Shown here in pieces: positions 48,519-57,616 of a DNA stretch of 64,000 nt (positions are counted from its first letter, which is position 1; every line of letters begins with the position of its first letter). Both the position numbers and the translations under genes were made by a program. The DNA lies in NCBI RefSeq assembly GCF_013449685.1, contig NZ_JACDSF010000013.1, positions 156,738 to 220,737 of the forward strand, given 5' to 3'. Source of the stretch: Pectobacterium brasiliense. GTDB lineage: Bacteria; Pseudomonadota; Gammaproteobacteria; Enterobacterales; Enterobacteriaceae. The notes below the pieces were generated by a model. That model was not told where the DNA came from, did no database searches, and worked only from the letters and a program-made list of their open reading frames with translations.

Positions 48519-49792
48519 AAATAGCGGGAAAATGGAAGCGAAAAGCCGCAAAAGCCCCATTAAATCGAGGAACGGTCGTTCGACACCCGTGCCTCATTGT
48601 TCGTCTTCCGGTAGAAGAGTTGGGAGAGATCGAATGGCAGGTGCGTTCATCTAATGGGGAAAATTTACTGAGTCAGGGACGCGGCAGTGTCGAACAGGTT
48701 CGTCAGGCGCTAGCGGCCTATCCGTCCGTGGCATTTACCCGTGTTCTGGTTCCGGCCACTGACGTGACGTTTTATACCCTGACGCTGCCTCGACAGGCTC
48801 GGCGTCAGCTGACGCAGGTCGTGCCGTTTATGCTGGAAGACCAGCTAGCGACGGAAATTGAAAAGCTGCATTTTGCCGTGCTGGAAATTCATGGCGATGA
48901 CGGCACGGTTGCCGTGGTGGAAAAAAACCGGATGCAGCGCTGGCTGGCACAGTGTGATGCGCTGGGACTCAGCGTCGATACGTTATTGCCTGACGCCCGC
49001 GTATTGCCGAAACATCAGGATGGCTGGAGCGCGTTGCAGCATGATGACATGTGGCTGTTTCGCCAGCCTACGGGCCATGCGATGGCGGCGGAGTCCTCCT
49101 GGTGCGGCGACCTGCTGAAAGCGTCTATGCCGCTGCCTGCGATATACAGCTACAGTGCCGCATCGGTCGGTGGTGAGCTGGCGCAGTATGAATGGCAGGA
49201 AGAGGGCGAATGGAAAGCGCAGCCGGAAACGGATCTCTTCACTCTGGCGGCAACGGCGCACTTACCTGCCTCGGTCGATCTGCGACAAGGCGACTATGCG
49301 CCGGAGAAAGCCTGGCAAAACACCCTGCTGCCGTGGCGCGGCGTTGGGATCGCGTTTGCCTGTTACCTTCTGTTGGTTATGGCGGATGCTGGCTGGGCGC
49401 ATTACCAGCTTTATCAACAGTCTGAACATTGGCGACAGGAAAGCGTGCGCGTCTATCGGCAGATTTTCCCTTCCGAGACGAATGTCGTTAACCCGCGCGC
49501 GCAGATGCAGCAGCACCTGCAACGTACGGCAGCCGGAGGCACAGGGAAAGCGCTGCTGGATCAATTGAACCCCTTACAGCAACTCATAACACAGAATAGT
49601 GCGATCAAAATTCAGTCGCTGTCTTACGACGGCGCTGCGGGTGAATTCCGGCTGGCGTTGCAGGGCACGTCATATCAGGAACTCGAGCAATTTCAGCAGC
49701 AGGCTGCCGCTTATTATCAGGTACAGGCGGGAGAGATGCGGCAGGAAAACGATCGGGTTGAAGGCCGCTTAACGTTAAGGAGCCAGCAATGA
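48515..49792 (+). CDS. outL: OutL inner-membrane protein
   Basis: This 425-residue protein has a cytoplasmic actin-like domain that binds OutE, a single transmembrane helix near 275-292, and a periplasmic ferredoxin-like domain. A basic N-terminal extension (residues 1-20) precedes the first strand. It overlaps outM by ATGA. Confidence 0.93.
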
Positions 49793-50283
49793 ATGAATTA
49801 CGGCAACGCTGGCAGGCGATGAGCCCACGCGAGCGTCAGCTTATGGTCGTGTGCGCGGTGCTGCTTCTGCTCTGTCTGGTGTATTACGCTATTCTCCAGC
49901 CTTGGCAGGAGCGGGAAGATCTGTGGGAGCGTACGATTTCCCGCGAGCAGCAGACCGTTAACTGGATGCAGAAACAGGCCTCATCGATTCCGCAGGGCAA
50001 TCAGGCGCAGGGGGACAATAGTCAGCGCGACGTCAGTCTGCCGATTTTGATTTCACAAAGCACCAAGCGTTACGGGCTCAGCGTTGTACGTTTGCAGCCG
50101 CAGGGCAGTCAGGCATCGGTGACGCTGGGGCAGAGTGATTTTAATAGTCTGCTGCGTTGGCTTGGCGAACTGGAACAGAAAAATGGCGTAAAAGTGATGT
50201 CGCTGGATGTGAATGCTGTCGAGCAAAGCCCCGGAATGGTGGATGTCACCAGACTGATGCTGGAACGGGCGGATGACGCTTAA
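49789..50283 (+). CDS. outM: OutM inner-membrane protein
   Basis: This 164-residue bitopic protein has a transmembrane helix at about 17-37 and a periplasmic ferredoxin-like domain. It pairs with OutL in the platform. It overlaps outN by 11 nt in another frame. Confidence 0.93.
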   Translation: MNELRQRWQAMSPRERQLMVVCAVLLLLCLVYYAILQPWQEREDLWERTISREQQTVNWMQKQASSIPQGNQAQGDNSQRDVSLPILISQSTKRYGLSVVRLQPQGSQASVTLGQSDFNSLLRWLGELEQKNGVKVMSLDVNAVEQSPGMVDVTRLMLERADDA

Positions 50284-51019
50284 ATCCGGCATTGGCGCAG
50301 GTATCGCTATGGTTCTGGCCTATGGGCTGTTCCTGGCGAACTATGCGCCTGCCCGCTTGCTCACCGCTGTGCCGCTGCCGGCCGGAATGGTGATTGCAGA
50401 GGCCGCAGGAACGCTGTGGCAGGGGAACCTGCAACGGTTTAGCTGGCGCACGTTAACGCTGGACGATGTGCACTGGAACATCACCTTCTCGGATTTTATG
50501 CCCGCGCTAGAAATAGCGTTTAAAAATCCGGAAGGCATTGCAGGTCGCGGGATCATTCGCGGTTGGCAGCAGCCGCAGTTTTATCAATGGCAGCTTTCTG
50601 TGCCAGCGGGTTATTTATTCAGCCATCTGCGTTTTATCGTACCAATCGGCGCAGAAGGAAACGTGCAGCTCAATCTGCAAGAGGCGACGGTAGACCGTTC
50701 AGGCTGCCAGTCGCTGGATGCCAATATAACCTGGCCGGGCGCACGAGTGAAAACGCCGCTGGGCGGACTGGTGCTCGCTACGCCTCAGGCCACGTTACGC
50801 TGCCAGCAAGGCGCGCTAGAAGCGAACCTGCGGCAGACCTCCTCACATCTGCAATTGTCTGGCAAAGGCAGCGTCACCCCGAAAGGTGAATATCGTTTCA
50901 CGGGGCGGTTGAGTAGCGGAAATGACTTACCCGCGACGATGAAAAAGCTGCTGGCAACCACCGGTAAAGCCGATGAACAGGGTGCCAGAACGCTGAATTT
51001 TCAAGGGCGCTTGCTGTAA
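50273..51019 (+). CDS. outN: OutN T2SS protein
   Basis: This 248-residue GspN has an N-terminal membrane anchor (about 5-22) and a periplasmic beta-rich body. GspN is often non-essential for secretion. It overlaps the end of outM. Confidence 0.9.
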   Translation: MTLKSGIGAGIAMVLAYGLFLANYAPARLLTAVPLPAGMVIAEAAGTLWQGNLQRFSWRTLTLDDVHWNITFSDFMPALEIAFKNPEGIAGRGIIRGWQQPQFYQWQLSVPAGYLFSHLRFIVPIGAEGNVQLNLQEATVDRSGCQSLDANITWPGARVKTPLGGLVLATPQATLRCQQGALEANLRQTSSHLQLSGKGSVTPKGEYRFTGRLSSGNDLPATMKKLLATTGKADEQGARTLNFQGRLL

Positions 51020-51127
51020 TAGACATGATCGTTGTAAGAAAAAACGTTCGTTGTCATTGCTGTGTCGTCAATCGCAAAAATAAATTGCTCATTCATACCG
51101 TTTCTTTATCAACAATCAGGGACTAAC

Positions 51128-51973
51128 GTGGACGATTTAAGGGAATTTGCACAGCTGTTTCCGGCGTGGTGGTTTGGATCGCTGGGCGTGTTGGGATTGA
51201 TTGTTGGCAGTTTTTTGAACGTGGTGATTTACCGCTTGCCGATTATGCTGGAGCGTCGCTGGCTGCAGGACATCGAGCTTGAAACGGGCATGGCCGATTC
51301 CGATCCTGATACGCGCTACAATCTGTGGTGGCCGCCTTCGTCGTGCCCGCACTGCCAGCAGGCTATTGCGGTGAAGGATAATATCCCGCTATTAAGTTGG
51401 TTATGGCTGCGTGGCCGCTCCCGCTGCTGTCATCAACCGGTGTCTGTGCAATATCCGCTGGTGGAAGTCATCACCATGCTGGCTTTTCTGACGGCAGGTT
51501 TACTCTGGTTGCCCGGTATGGCGCTGTGGGGGGCGTTGATTCTGCTGTCCTTCCTGTTGGTGCTGACCGTTATTGATATCAAAACGCTGCTGCTGCCGGA
51601 TGTGCTGACGCTGTCGCTTCTGTGGATGGGGCTGCTGTTTAATCTGTCGGAGACATTTGTCCCATTGATTGATGCCGTAGTCGGCGCGATGGCCGGCTAT
51701 TTATCTCTATGGCTACTTTATTGGGTATTCAAATACGCAACGGGCAAAGAGGCGCTGGGGTACGGTGATTTTAAGTTGCTGGCTGCTCTGGGTGCCTGGC
51801 TGGGCTGGCAGGCATTGCCGAATCTGGTTCTGGTGGCGGCGTTGAGCGGGTTGGTTGTTACTCTCGCCTGGCGTGGATTGCGTAAAGAGGATACAGCTAA
51901 ACCACTGGCCTTTGGCCCCTGGCTGGCAATGGGCGGGGTGTTTGGCGTGATAATAAACGGATTCAATCTGTAG
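51128..51973 (+). CDS. outO: OutO prepilin peptidase/N-methyltransferase
   Basis: This 281-residue GspO/PilD family aspartic protease removes prepilin leaders and methylates the new N-terminus of OutG-K. The catalytic Asp motifs are LTVIDIKTLLLPD (first Asp) and GYGDFK (GxGD). The first zinc pair SCPHC is intact; the second, normally CxxC, reads SRCC, with Ser in place of the first Cys. GTG 51128 has CAGGGA upstream and is preferred to an upstream in-frame GTG at 51062. It is the last gene of the out operon. Confidence 0.92.
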   Translation: MDDLREFAQLFPAWWFGSLGVLGLIVGSFLNVVIYRLPIMLERRWLQDIELETGMADSDPDTRYNLWWPPSSCPHCQQAIAVKDNIPLLSWLWLRGRSRCCHQPVSVQYPLVEVITMLAFLTAGLLWLPGMALWGALILLSFLLVLTVIDIKTLLLPDVLTLSLLWMGLLFNLSETFVPLIDAVVGAMAGYLSLWLLYWVFKYATGKEALGYGDFKLLAALGAWLGWQALPNLVLVAALSGLVVTLAWRGLRKEDTAKPLAFGPWLAMGGVFGVIINGFNL

Positions 51974-52047
51974 AGAATGGCAAAGGCAATATCAAATTAC
52001 CGGCTGAACAATGGTCGGTTGCACATAGATCGGCAGGCATAAAAATA

Positions 52048-52079
52048 GGCTGAGGGTATAAATACCATCAGCCTTTTTT
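52048..52079 (+). terminator. Rho-independent terminator of the out operon
   Basis: 12-nt arms (GGCTGAGGGTAT / ATACCATCAGCC, one mismatch) with a 2-nt loop followed by TTTTTT. It lies 75 nt after the outO stop. Confidence 0.9.
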
Positions 52080-52559
52080 ATCTCTCTGTGCCTTTCAGCG
52101 GATAAAGCTTTTCAGGCAAATGACCGGTTATTCTACCATCAGCATAAAGGTACTCACCCAAACGACTAAACAGAATGAGATACCCATAAAGAAATACTTC
52201 ACCGATTTATTCTCCAGCAGAAACCACGCCAGCAACGATCCCGATTGTGCGTTTTATTATGGAAGGAAATAATTACGCTGCCGGTGATGTCACCGAAGGG
52301 TAATCTTTCCCGTTGTCATCACCAGAATCACACCAGTTATGACGGGATCGGCGCTAAATCTACGCCGAGTGAGGGGGGGAATTCAAGGGGTCCAGAAACT
52401 ATATTTTTTAAATAGCATTAAAAAGCGTTGAACCGTTTTAGAGGCTGGGAAAACAGGGAGGATTTGAGTGAAAATAGCCCTTAAATCTTCCCGATTTTTG
52501 ACGCTGTTATCGTTGGTTTTACACCTATTGGATGGGCTTGAATGCGTTAGGCTACAGGA
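52080..52559. other. Intergenic region after the out operon
   Basis: No convincing gene was found. On the minus strand 52128-52229 is an open frame for a short hydrophobic peptide (core GISFCLVVWVSTFMLM), with only an internal ATG at 52187 and no ribosome site. It may be a remnant of a small membrane protein. Confidence 0.4.
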
Positions 52560-53585
52560 CTACGCTCGCCACCCCATCGCAGGGGCAACATATTTCAGGA
52601 TTGATTCGATTACATGCGCATTGTAATCCACGCCCAGCTGATTCGGCACCGTGAGCAATAGCGTATCCGCTTCGGCAATCGCTTCATCCTGTTTTAACTG
52701 TTGGATGAGTATGTCCGGCTCGGCGGCATAGCTGCGGCCGAAAATCGCGCGTGTGTTTTCATCCAGAAAACCCACCTTGTCGCTATCGTTACTGCTTCCG
52801 CCGAAATAGGCGCGATCGCGGTGATCCATCAATGCAAAAATGCTCCGGCTGACGGAAACGCGTGGCGTGCGCGTGTGTCCAGCCTCAGCCCAAGCGGCTC
52901 GATAGGCACGAATTTGCTGTGCCTGCTGGATATGAAAAGGCTCGCCTGTTTCATCATCCTTCAGCGTAGAGCTTTGCAGGTTCATGCCTAGCTTCGCTGT
53001 CCAAGCTGCTGTGGCATTTGACCCAGCACCCCACCAGATGCGTTCACGTAACCCATCAGAATAAGGCTCCAGACGCAAAAGGCCGGGTGGATTCGGGAAC
53101 ATAGGCTGCGGATTCGGCTTCGCAAACCCCTCACCACGCAGCACATCCAACAGCACCTCGGTATGACGCCGTGCCATATCCGCTTCCGATTCTCCTTCTG
53201 TCGGCTGATAGCTAAAATAGCGCCAGCCATCGATCACCTGTTCTGGCGAGCCACGGCTGATGCCGAGCTGCAAGCGCCCGCCAGAGATCAGATCGGCGGC
53301 GCTGGCGTTTTCAGCCATGTAGAGCGGGTTTTCGTAGCGCATATCGATGACACCGGTGCCGATCTCAATGCTTTTGGTTTTTGCCCCAATCGCGGACAGC
53401 AGTGGGAAAGGAGAACCTAGCTGGCGGGCAAAATGGTGCACTCTGAAATAGGCACCGTCAGCTCCTAGCTCTTCAGCGGCAACGGCAAGGTCGATAGATT
53501 GCAGCAGTGCATCAGCCGCGGAACGTGTACCAGACTGCGGCGACGGGGCCCAGTGGCCGAATGATAAAAAGCCAATCTTCTTCAT
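52560..53585 (-). CDS. LLM-class flavin-dependent oxidoreductase
   Basis: This 341-residue luciferase-like monooxygenase uses FMN and a TIM-barrel fold. Family features include GFLSFGHW at the N-terminus, GADGAYFRVHHFARQ (near 43-57), SIEIGTGVIDMRYENPLYMAENA and GRLQLGISRGSPEQVIDGW. The substrate is unknown. ATG 53585 with AAGGAT upstream is chosen over a TTG at 53612. It is divergent from the ABC operon. Confidence 0.85.
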   Translation of the reverse strand: MKKIGFLSFGHWAPSPQSGTRSAADALLQSIDLAVAAEELGADGAYFRVHHFARQLGSPFPLLSAIGAKTKSIEIGTGVIDMRYENPLYMAENASAADLISGGRLQLGISRGSPEQVIDGWRYFSYQPTEGESEADMARRHTEVLLDVLRGEGFAKPNPQPMFPNPPGLLRLEPYSDGLRERIWWGAGSNATAAWTAKLGMNLQSSTLKDDETGEPFHIQQAQQIRAYRAAWAEAGHTRTPRVSVSRSIFALMDHRDRAYFGGSSNDSDKVGFLDENTRAIFGRSYAAEPDILIQQLKQDEAIAEADTLLLTVPNQLGVDYNAHVIESILKYVAPAMGWRA

Positions 53586-53852
53586 AGGGGACTTATCCTT
53601 ATATTCAGACAAATATTTAGCCTATTTGTCCTGCACCGCAAGGGTATATAGATCAGTAATAGAAGCACTCTACGCGATTAATAGTGAGAATAAATATCAT
53701 TTTTTTAACGTAATAATTCAGTTTATCTGACAAATATTTTGCAGAATAAATCGCCGCTGGTTATTTAGCAGAAAACCCAATCTGGGTTGATCTACCCCCA
53801 AATCGGTATCTAAATATTATTATGAGCGAGATCAGTATTTTCTTTGTCGTTA

Positions 53853-53878
53853 TCGCTATATTATTTTATATATAGCGA
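53853..53878 (+). promoter_or_regulatory. ModE-box-like operator
   Basis: Perfect 9-bp inverted repeat TCGCTATAT - 8 nt - ATATAGCGA, ending 17 nt before the binding-protein start. It matches the known ModE recognition pattern (CGNTATAT repeats with a short AT-rich spacer). ModE with bound molybdate would repress the operon. Confidence 0.8.
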
Positions 53879-53894
53879 AAATCAGGATACCAAC

Positions 53895-54959
53895 ATGATA
53901 AAGAAATGTGGCTACACGCTGTGGGTTGCTGGGCTGTTTTTGGTGTTTTCTAACGCTTGGGCGGCGCGTCAGTTGATCGACCAACTCGGGCGCAATGTCA
54001 CGATTCCCGACCACGTTAATCGTGTGGTGGTGTTGCAGCATCAAACCTTAAATCTGCTGGTGCAGTTGGATGCACAAGAGAGCGTCGTGGGTGTACTTTC
54101 CAGTTGGAAGAAACAGCTGGGCGAGCATTATGTGCGGCTGGCCCCGCGTCTGGCGGATTTGCCAATGCCGGGCGATCTCACGCAGGTCAATATTGAAAGC
54201 CTGCTGAAGCTGTCGCCGCAGGTGGTTTTTGTCGCTAACTATGCGCCGCCGGAAATGATTGCGCAGATTGAGCGAACGGGTATTCCCGTTCTGGCGATCT
54301 CGCTGCGTCAGGATCAGCCGGGAGAAGCCGACAAAATCAATCCTACGATGGGTGATGAAAACGCGGCATATAACGAAGGGCTTAAGGCAGGGATTCGGCT
54401 GATTGGTGATGTGGTTGAGCGTCAGAAACAGGCGGAAGCGCTGATCGACTATACGTTTACGCAGCGGCAAAACGTGAGTGCGCGTCTGGCGTCTATTCCA
54501 GAAGAGAAACGAATCCGCGTGTATATGGCTAACCCTGATCTGACAACCTACGGTTCAGGAAAATATACCGGCCTGATGATGTCACACGCAGGGGCGCTGA
54601 ATGTGGCGGCGGCATCGATAAAAGGCTTCAAACAGGTGTCGATTGAAAATGTGCTGGCCTGGAATCCAGAGGTAATTTTCGTGCAGGATCGCTATCCGGA
54701 TGTCGTGAAGCAGATCGTTAACGATCCGGCCTGGCAGGCGATTGAGGCGGTGAAACAGCATCGCGTGTATCTGATGCCGGAATACGCCAAGGCCTGGGGT
54801 TACCCGATGCCGGAAGCATTAGCGATTGGTGAACTGTGGATGGCGAAAAAGCTGTACCCTGAGCATTTTGCCGATATCGATATGCAAAAAGCCGCCGATG
54901 CGTATTACCAACGCTTCTACCGCATGGACTACCGTGCGGACACCTCCGCGGCGCAATGA
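53895..54959 (+). CDS. Periplasmic binding protein of a molybdate/tungstate-type ABC importer
   Basis: This 354-residue BtuF/MolA-type (class III) substrate-binding protein has a Sec signal (ending SNAWA). The two-lobe pattern includes NRVVVLQHQTLNLL and IENVLAWNPEVIFVQD. CAGGAT precedes ATG 53895; an upstream in-frame start would cross the ModE-like box. It overlaps the permease gene by 4 nt. The ligand is inferred from the ModE-like site and the ModA-like partner; iron complexes are the alternative. Confidence 0.85.
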   Translation: MIKKCGYTLWVAGLFLVFSNAWAARQLIDQLGRNVTIPDHVNRVVVLQHQTLNLLVQLDAQESVVGVLSSWKKQLGEHYVRLAPRLADLPMPGDLTQVNIESLLKLSPQVVFVANYAPPEMIAQIERTGIPVLAISLRQDQPGEADKINPTMGDENAAYNEGLKAGIRLIGDVVERQKQAEALIDYTFTQRQNVSARLASIPEEKRIRVYMANPDLTTYGSGKYTGLMMSHAGALNVAAASIKGFKQVSIENVLAWNPEVIFVQDRYPDVVKQIVNDPAWQAIEAVKQHRVYLMPEYAKAWGYPMPEALAIGELWMAKKLYPEHFADIDMQKAADAYYQRFYRMDYRADTSAAQ

Positions 54960-55993
54960 GTTATCGCACCTACCGGATCACGCTGCTCACGGTGGTGGTA
55001 TCCACACTGTTGATTGCCGTGTTCTCACTGGGGATAGGGCGTTTTAGCTTATCCCCGTGGCGCATTGTCCAGATCCTTGTCGAGCCGCTGTCTGGCAACG
55101 ATCTGCTGTTCGGAAAAAAACCGATGCTTGGCGATATCGAACGGCAAGTGGTGTGGAGCGTGCGCCTACCCCGCGTGTTATTAGCCTGGTGTGCGGGCGC
55201 GGCGCTGGCGCTGAGTGGGGCCACGCTGCAAGGCGTTTTCCGTAACCCACTGGTCGATCCGCATATCATCGGCGTGTCCGCTGGCGCGGCCTTCGGTGGC
55301 ACGCTGGCGATTCTATTAAGCTGGACGCCGCTGCTTTTGCTGCTGTCTGCGTTTACGTTCGGCATGCTGGCGCTCTTGCTGATTTTCATGATGGCCGCCG
55401 CATTCGGCAAACAGAACGTGCTGATCCTGATTCTGGCAGGCGTCATCTTCAGCGGCTTCTTTGGCGCGCTGGTCAGCCTGATGCAATATCTGGCGGATAC
55501 CGAAGAGAAATTGCCGAGCATCGTTTTCTGGCTGCTGGGCAGCTTTGCCACCGCACACTGGAACTCGCTGATGATCATGGCGGCGCCGTTAGCCCTTGCG
55601 GGCGGACTGCTGCTGCGGCTGCGTTGGCACATCAACGTGCTGTCGATGGGTGAGCAGGACGCGCGTGCGCTGGGTGTTGCCGTACAGCCCTTGCGTTGGC
55701 TGATTTTGAGCTTGTGTGCCGCGATAGTCGCCGCGCAGGTGGCGGTCAGCGGCAGTATTGGCTGGATTGGGCTGGTGATTCCCCATGTCGCACGTAGGCT
55801 GGTGGGAGCCGATCATCGTCGCCTGCTGCCGGTGTCGCTGTGGCTGGGAGGCGGATTTATGGTGCTGGTGGACGATCTGGCGCGCAATCTCAGTGAAGCG
55901 GAAATTCCGCTGGGTATTCTGACGGCGCTACTTGGTGCGCCACTTTTTGCCGTGCTGCTGTATAAAACACAGCGGCAGAGTAGAGGGCGCTAG
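54956..55993 (+). CDS. FecCD/BtuC-type ABC permease
   Basis: This 345-residue membrane protein of the FecCD family has about ten transmembrane segments. The family motif WSVRLPRVLLAWCAGAALALSGATLQGVFRNPLVDPHIIGVSAGAAFG is near residue 60-105, and GSIGWIGLVIPHVARRLVG near 265. It overlaps the binding-protein gene by ATGA and is 1 nt from the ATPase gene. Confidence 0.93.
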   Translation: MSYRTYRITLLTVVVSTLLIAVFSLGIGRFSLSPWRIVQILVEPLSGNDLLFGKKPMLGDIERQVVWSVRLPRVLLAWCAGAALALSGATLQGVFRNPLVDPHIIGVSAGAAFGGTLAILLSWTPLLLLLSAFTFGMLALLLIFMMAAAFGKQNVLILILAGVIFSGFFGALVSLMQYLADTEEKLPSIVFWLLGSFATAHWNSLMIMAAPLALAGGLLLRLRWHINVLSMGEQDARALGVAVQPLRWLILSLCAAIVAAQVAVSGSIGWIGLVIPHVARRLVGADHRRLLPVSLWLGGGFMVLVDDLARNLSEAEIPLGILTALLGAPLFAVLLYKTQRQSRGR

Positions 55994-55994
55994 T

Positions 55995-56765
55995 ATGCCG
56001 ACCATCAGGCTATCGACGGAAGAACTGGTATATGGCTACCAGCGGGGAAAGGGTTTTTTTTCACCGCTGAATTTGCGCTGTCAGGAAGGGGAAATTACGG
56101 CGATTCTGGGGGCGAATGGCAGAGGGAAAACGACGCTGCTGAATACGCTGATGGGGCATTTATCGCCGCTTTCCGGGACGATCCAGCGCGATGGACACAT
56201 TGGTTTTGTGCCGCAGATATTCACACCGCCGTTTTCTTATAGCGTTCTGGATATGGTACTGATGGGGCGTGCGGCACGTGTTCGGCTGTTTGCCATGCCT
56301 TCTGCGCATGACATCACCGTAGCTCAGAATGTGCTGGGGATGCTGGGAATCGCATCCCTTGCCGAGTGTGAATTTAGCACGTTGTCCGGCGGGCAGCGGC
56401 AGCTCGTCTTAATCGCGCGTGCGTTAGCCTCGGAGTGTCAGACGCTGATTCTGGACGAGCCGACGGCGGCGCTTGATGTGCAAAATCAGGCGCAGGTGCT
56501 GCGGTTATTGACGCATCTGGCTAAAACGCAGCGCTTGAGCATCCTGCTCACTACGCACGATCCCTCGCATGCACTGGCCATTGCCGATCGGGCGCTGCTG
56601 CTGATGGATCATCAACACTCTCTTTATGGCCGCTGTAATGAGGTTTTGACGGAGGATAATCTGTCGCAGCTGTATGGTATTCCGATGCGGCAGGTGTGCG
56701 TGGAAACCGTGGCACAACCCTATTATGCGCTGATACCGATATTGACCATGACGGAGCCACTATGA
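55995..56765 (+). CDS. ABC importer ATPase (BtuD/FecE/MolC type)
   Basis: This 256-residue ATPase has Walker A GANGRGKTT (near 39-47), signature LSGGQRQL (near 137) and Walker B LILDEP followed by a D-loop. Walker A has Arg in place of the usual Ser/Cys, as in some family members. ATG 55995 follows the permease stop by one base. It overlaps the ModA-like gene by ATGA. Confidence 0.93.
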   Translation: MPTIRLSTEELVYGYQRGKGFFSPLNLRCQEGEITAILGANGRGKTTLLNTLMGHLSPLSGTIQRDGHIGFVPQIFTPPFSYSVLDMVLMGRAARVRLFAMPSAHDITVAQNVLGMLGIASLAECEFSTLSGGQRQLVLIARALASECQTLILDEPTAALDVQNQAQVLRLLTHLAKTQRLSILLTTHDPSHALAIADRALLLMDHQHSLYGRCNEVLTEDNLSQLYGIPMRQVCVETVAQPYYALIPILTMTEPL

Positions 56766-57514
56766 CCGATCCCCTTCGCCTGTATGCTGCGGGCAGCCTG
56801 CGCCTTGCATTTGCTCCGCTGTTGGCGACGTTCAGTGAACGTTATGCGGTGGACGTGATACCGACTTTTGGTCCGGCTGGGCTGCTGAGTGAAAAAATGA
56901 TGCACGGTGACGCGGTGGATATTTTCGCCTCGGCAAACTGCGCGCACCCTTTACGCTTGAAAGCGCTGGGGCTGGCGGAAGAAACCACCGTATTTACGCG
57001 CAACCACCTTTGTATTGTGATGCGTAACGTGCCGGAACTCACCACGCAATCCTGGCTGATGGCGCTCCTTGACCCACGTTTTGTGCTGTCAACTTCGACG
57101 CCTGGTAGCGATCCTGGTGGGGATTATGCGTTTGAGCTCTTTGACCGCATCGAACGTCTGCATCGAGGCTGGGGAAATCAGTTGCGCGACAAAGCGAAAC
57201 CGCTGGTGGGCGGAGCGCTTGATCATGCCATTCCGGCTGGCATGACGGCGGGAAGTTACCTGATTCGGACTGGGAAGAGCGATATGCACATTGGCTATGC
57301 GAGCTATCTGCCGTTATTGCTCAATCAACCGGATCTGCATGTAGTTCAGTTACCCGATCCCTATCGTATTGATGCCGAGTACATGCTGGCTGTCATGAAG
57401 CCTGCCCGACGTGAGGCGCGGCTGCTGGCGAACTATCTTTTATCACCGGAAGGACAAGGCTTCCTGGTGAATAAAGGATTTGCCTCGCGGTTTTCGTTGC
57501 AGAATGGGAGGTAA
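56762..57514 (+). CDS. ModA/WtpA-like extracytoplasmic-type binding protein without signal peptide
   Basis: This 250-residue class II binding protein of the ModA/WtpA type has YAAGSLRLAF near the start, FGPAGLLSEKM and VDIFASAN, as in molybdate/tungstate binders. No signal peptide is seen, and the N-terminus begins directly with the first beta-strand, so it may be cytoplasmic. Coupled overlap with the ATPase gene supports a role with the importer. Confidence 0.8.
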   Translation: MTDPLRLYAAGSLRLAFAPLLATFSERYAVDVIPTFGPAGLLSEKMMHGDAVDIFASANCAHPLRLKALGLAEETTVFTRNHLCIVMRNVPELTTQSWLMALLDPRFVLSTSTPGSDPGGDYAFELFDRIERLHRGWGNQLRDKAKPLVGGALDHAIPAGMTAGSYLIRTGKSDMHIGYASYLPLLLNQPDLHVVQLPDPYRIDAEYMLAVMKPARREARLLANYLLSPEGQGFLVNKGFASRFSLQNGR

Positions 57515-57616
57515 ATCGGTCAACGATGGCGAACTCTGCTATGATTGCGGCATATCTGCGCCGCTTTTTAGCGCGGCGTCACCTTTCGTTATCTCGTCCT
57601 TGGTAGAGTAATCACT

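Noticed and set aside
52128..52229. A GhoT/OrtT-like small membrane toxin
   Set aside because: The hydrophobic peptide only loosely resembles that family, has no ribosome site and no good start codon.
53895..56765. Iron-siderophore importer
   Set aside because: The FecCD permease family alone would suggest it, but the ModE-like box and the ModA-like fourth gene point to molybdate or tungstate. No Fur-like box was noticed.
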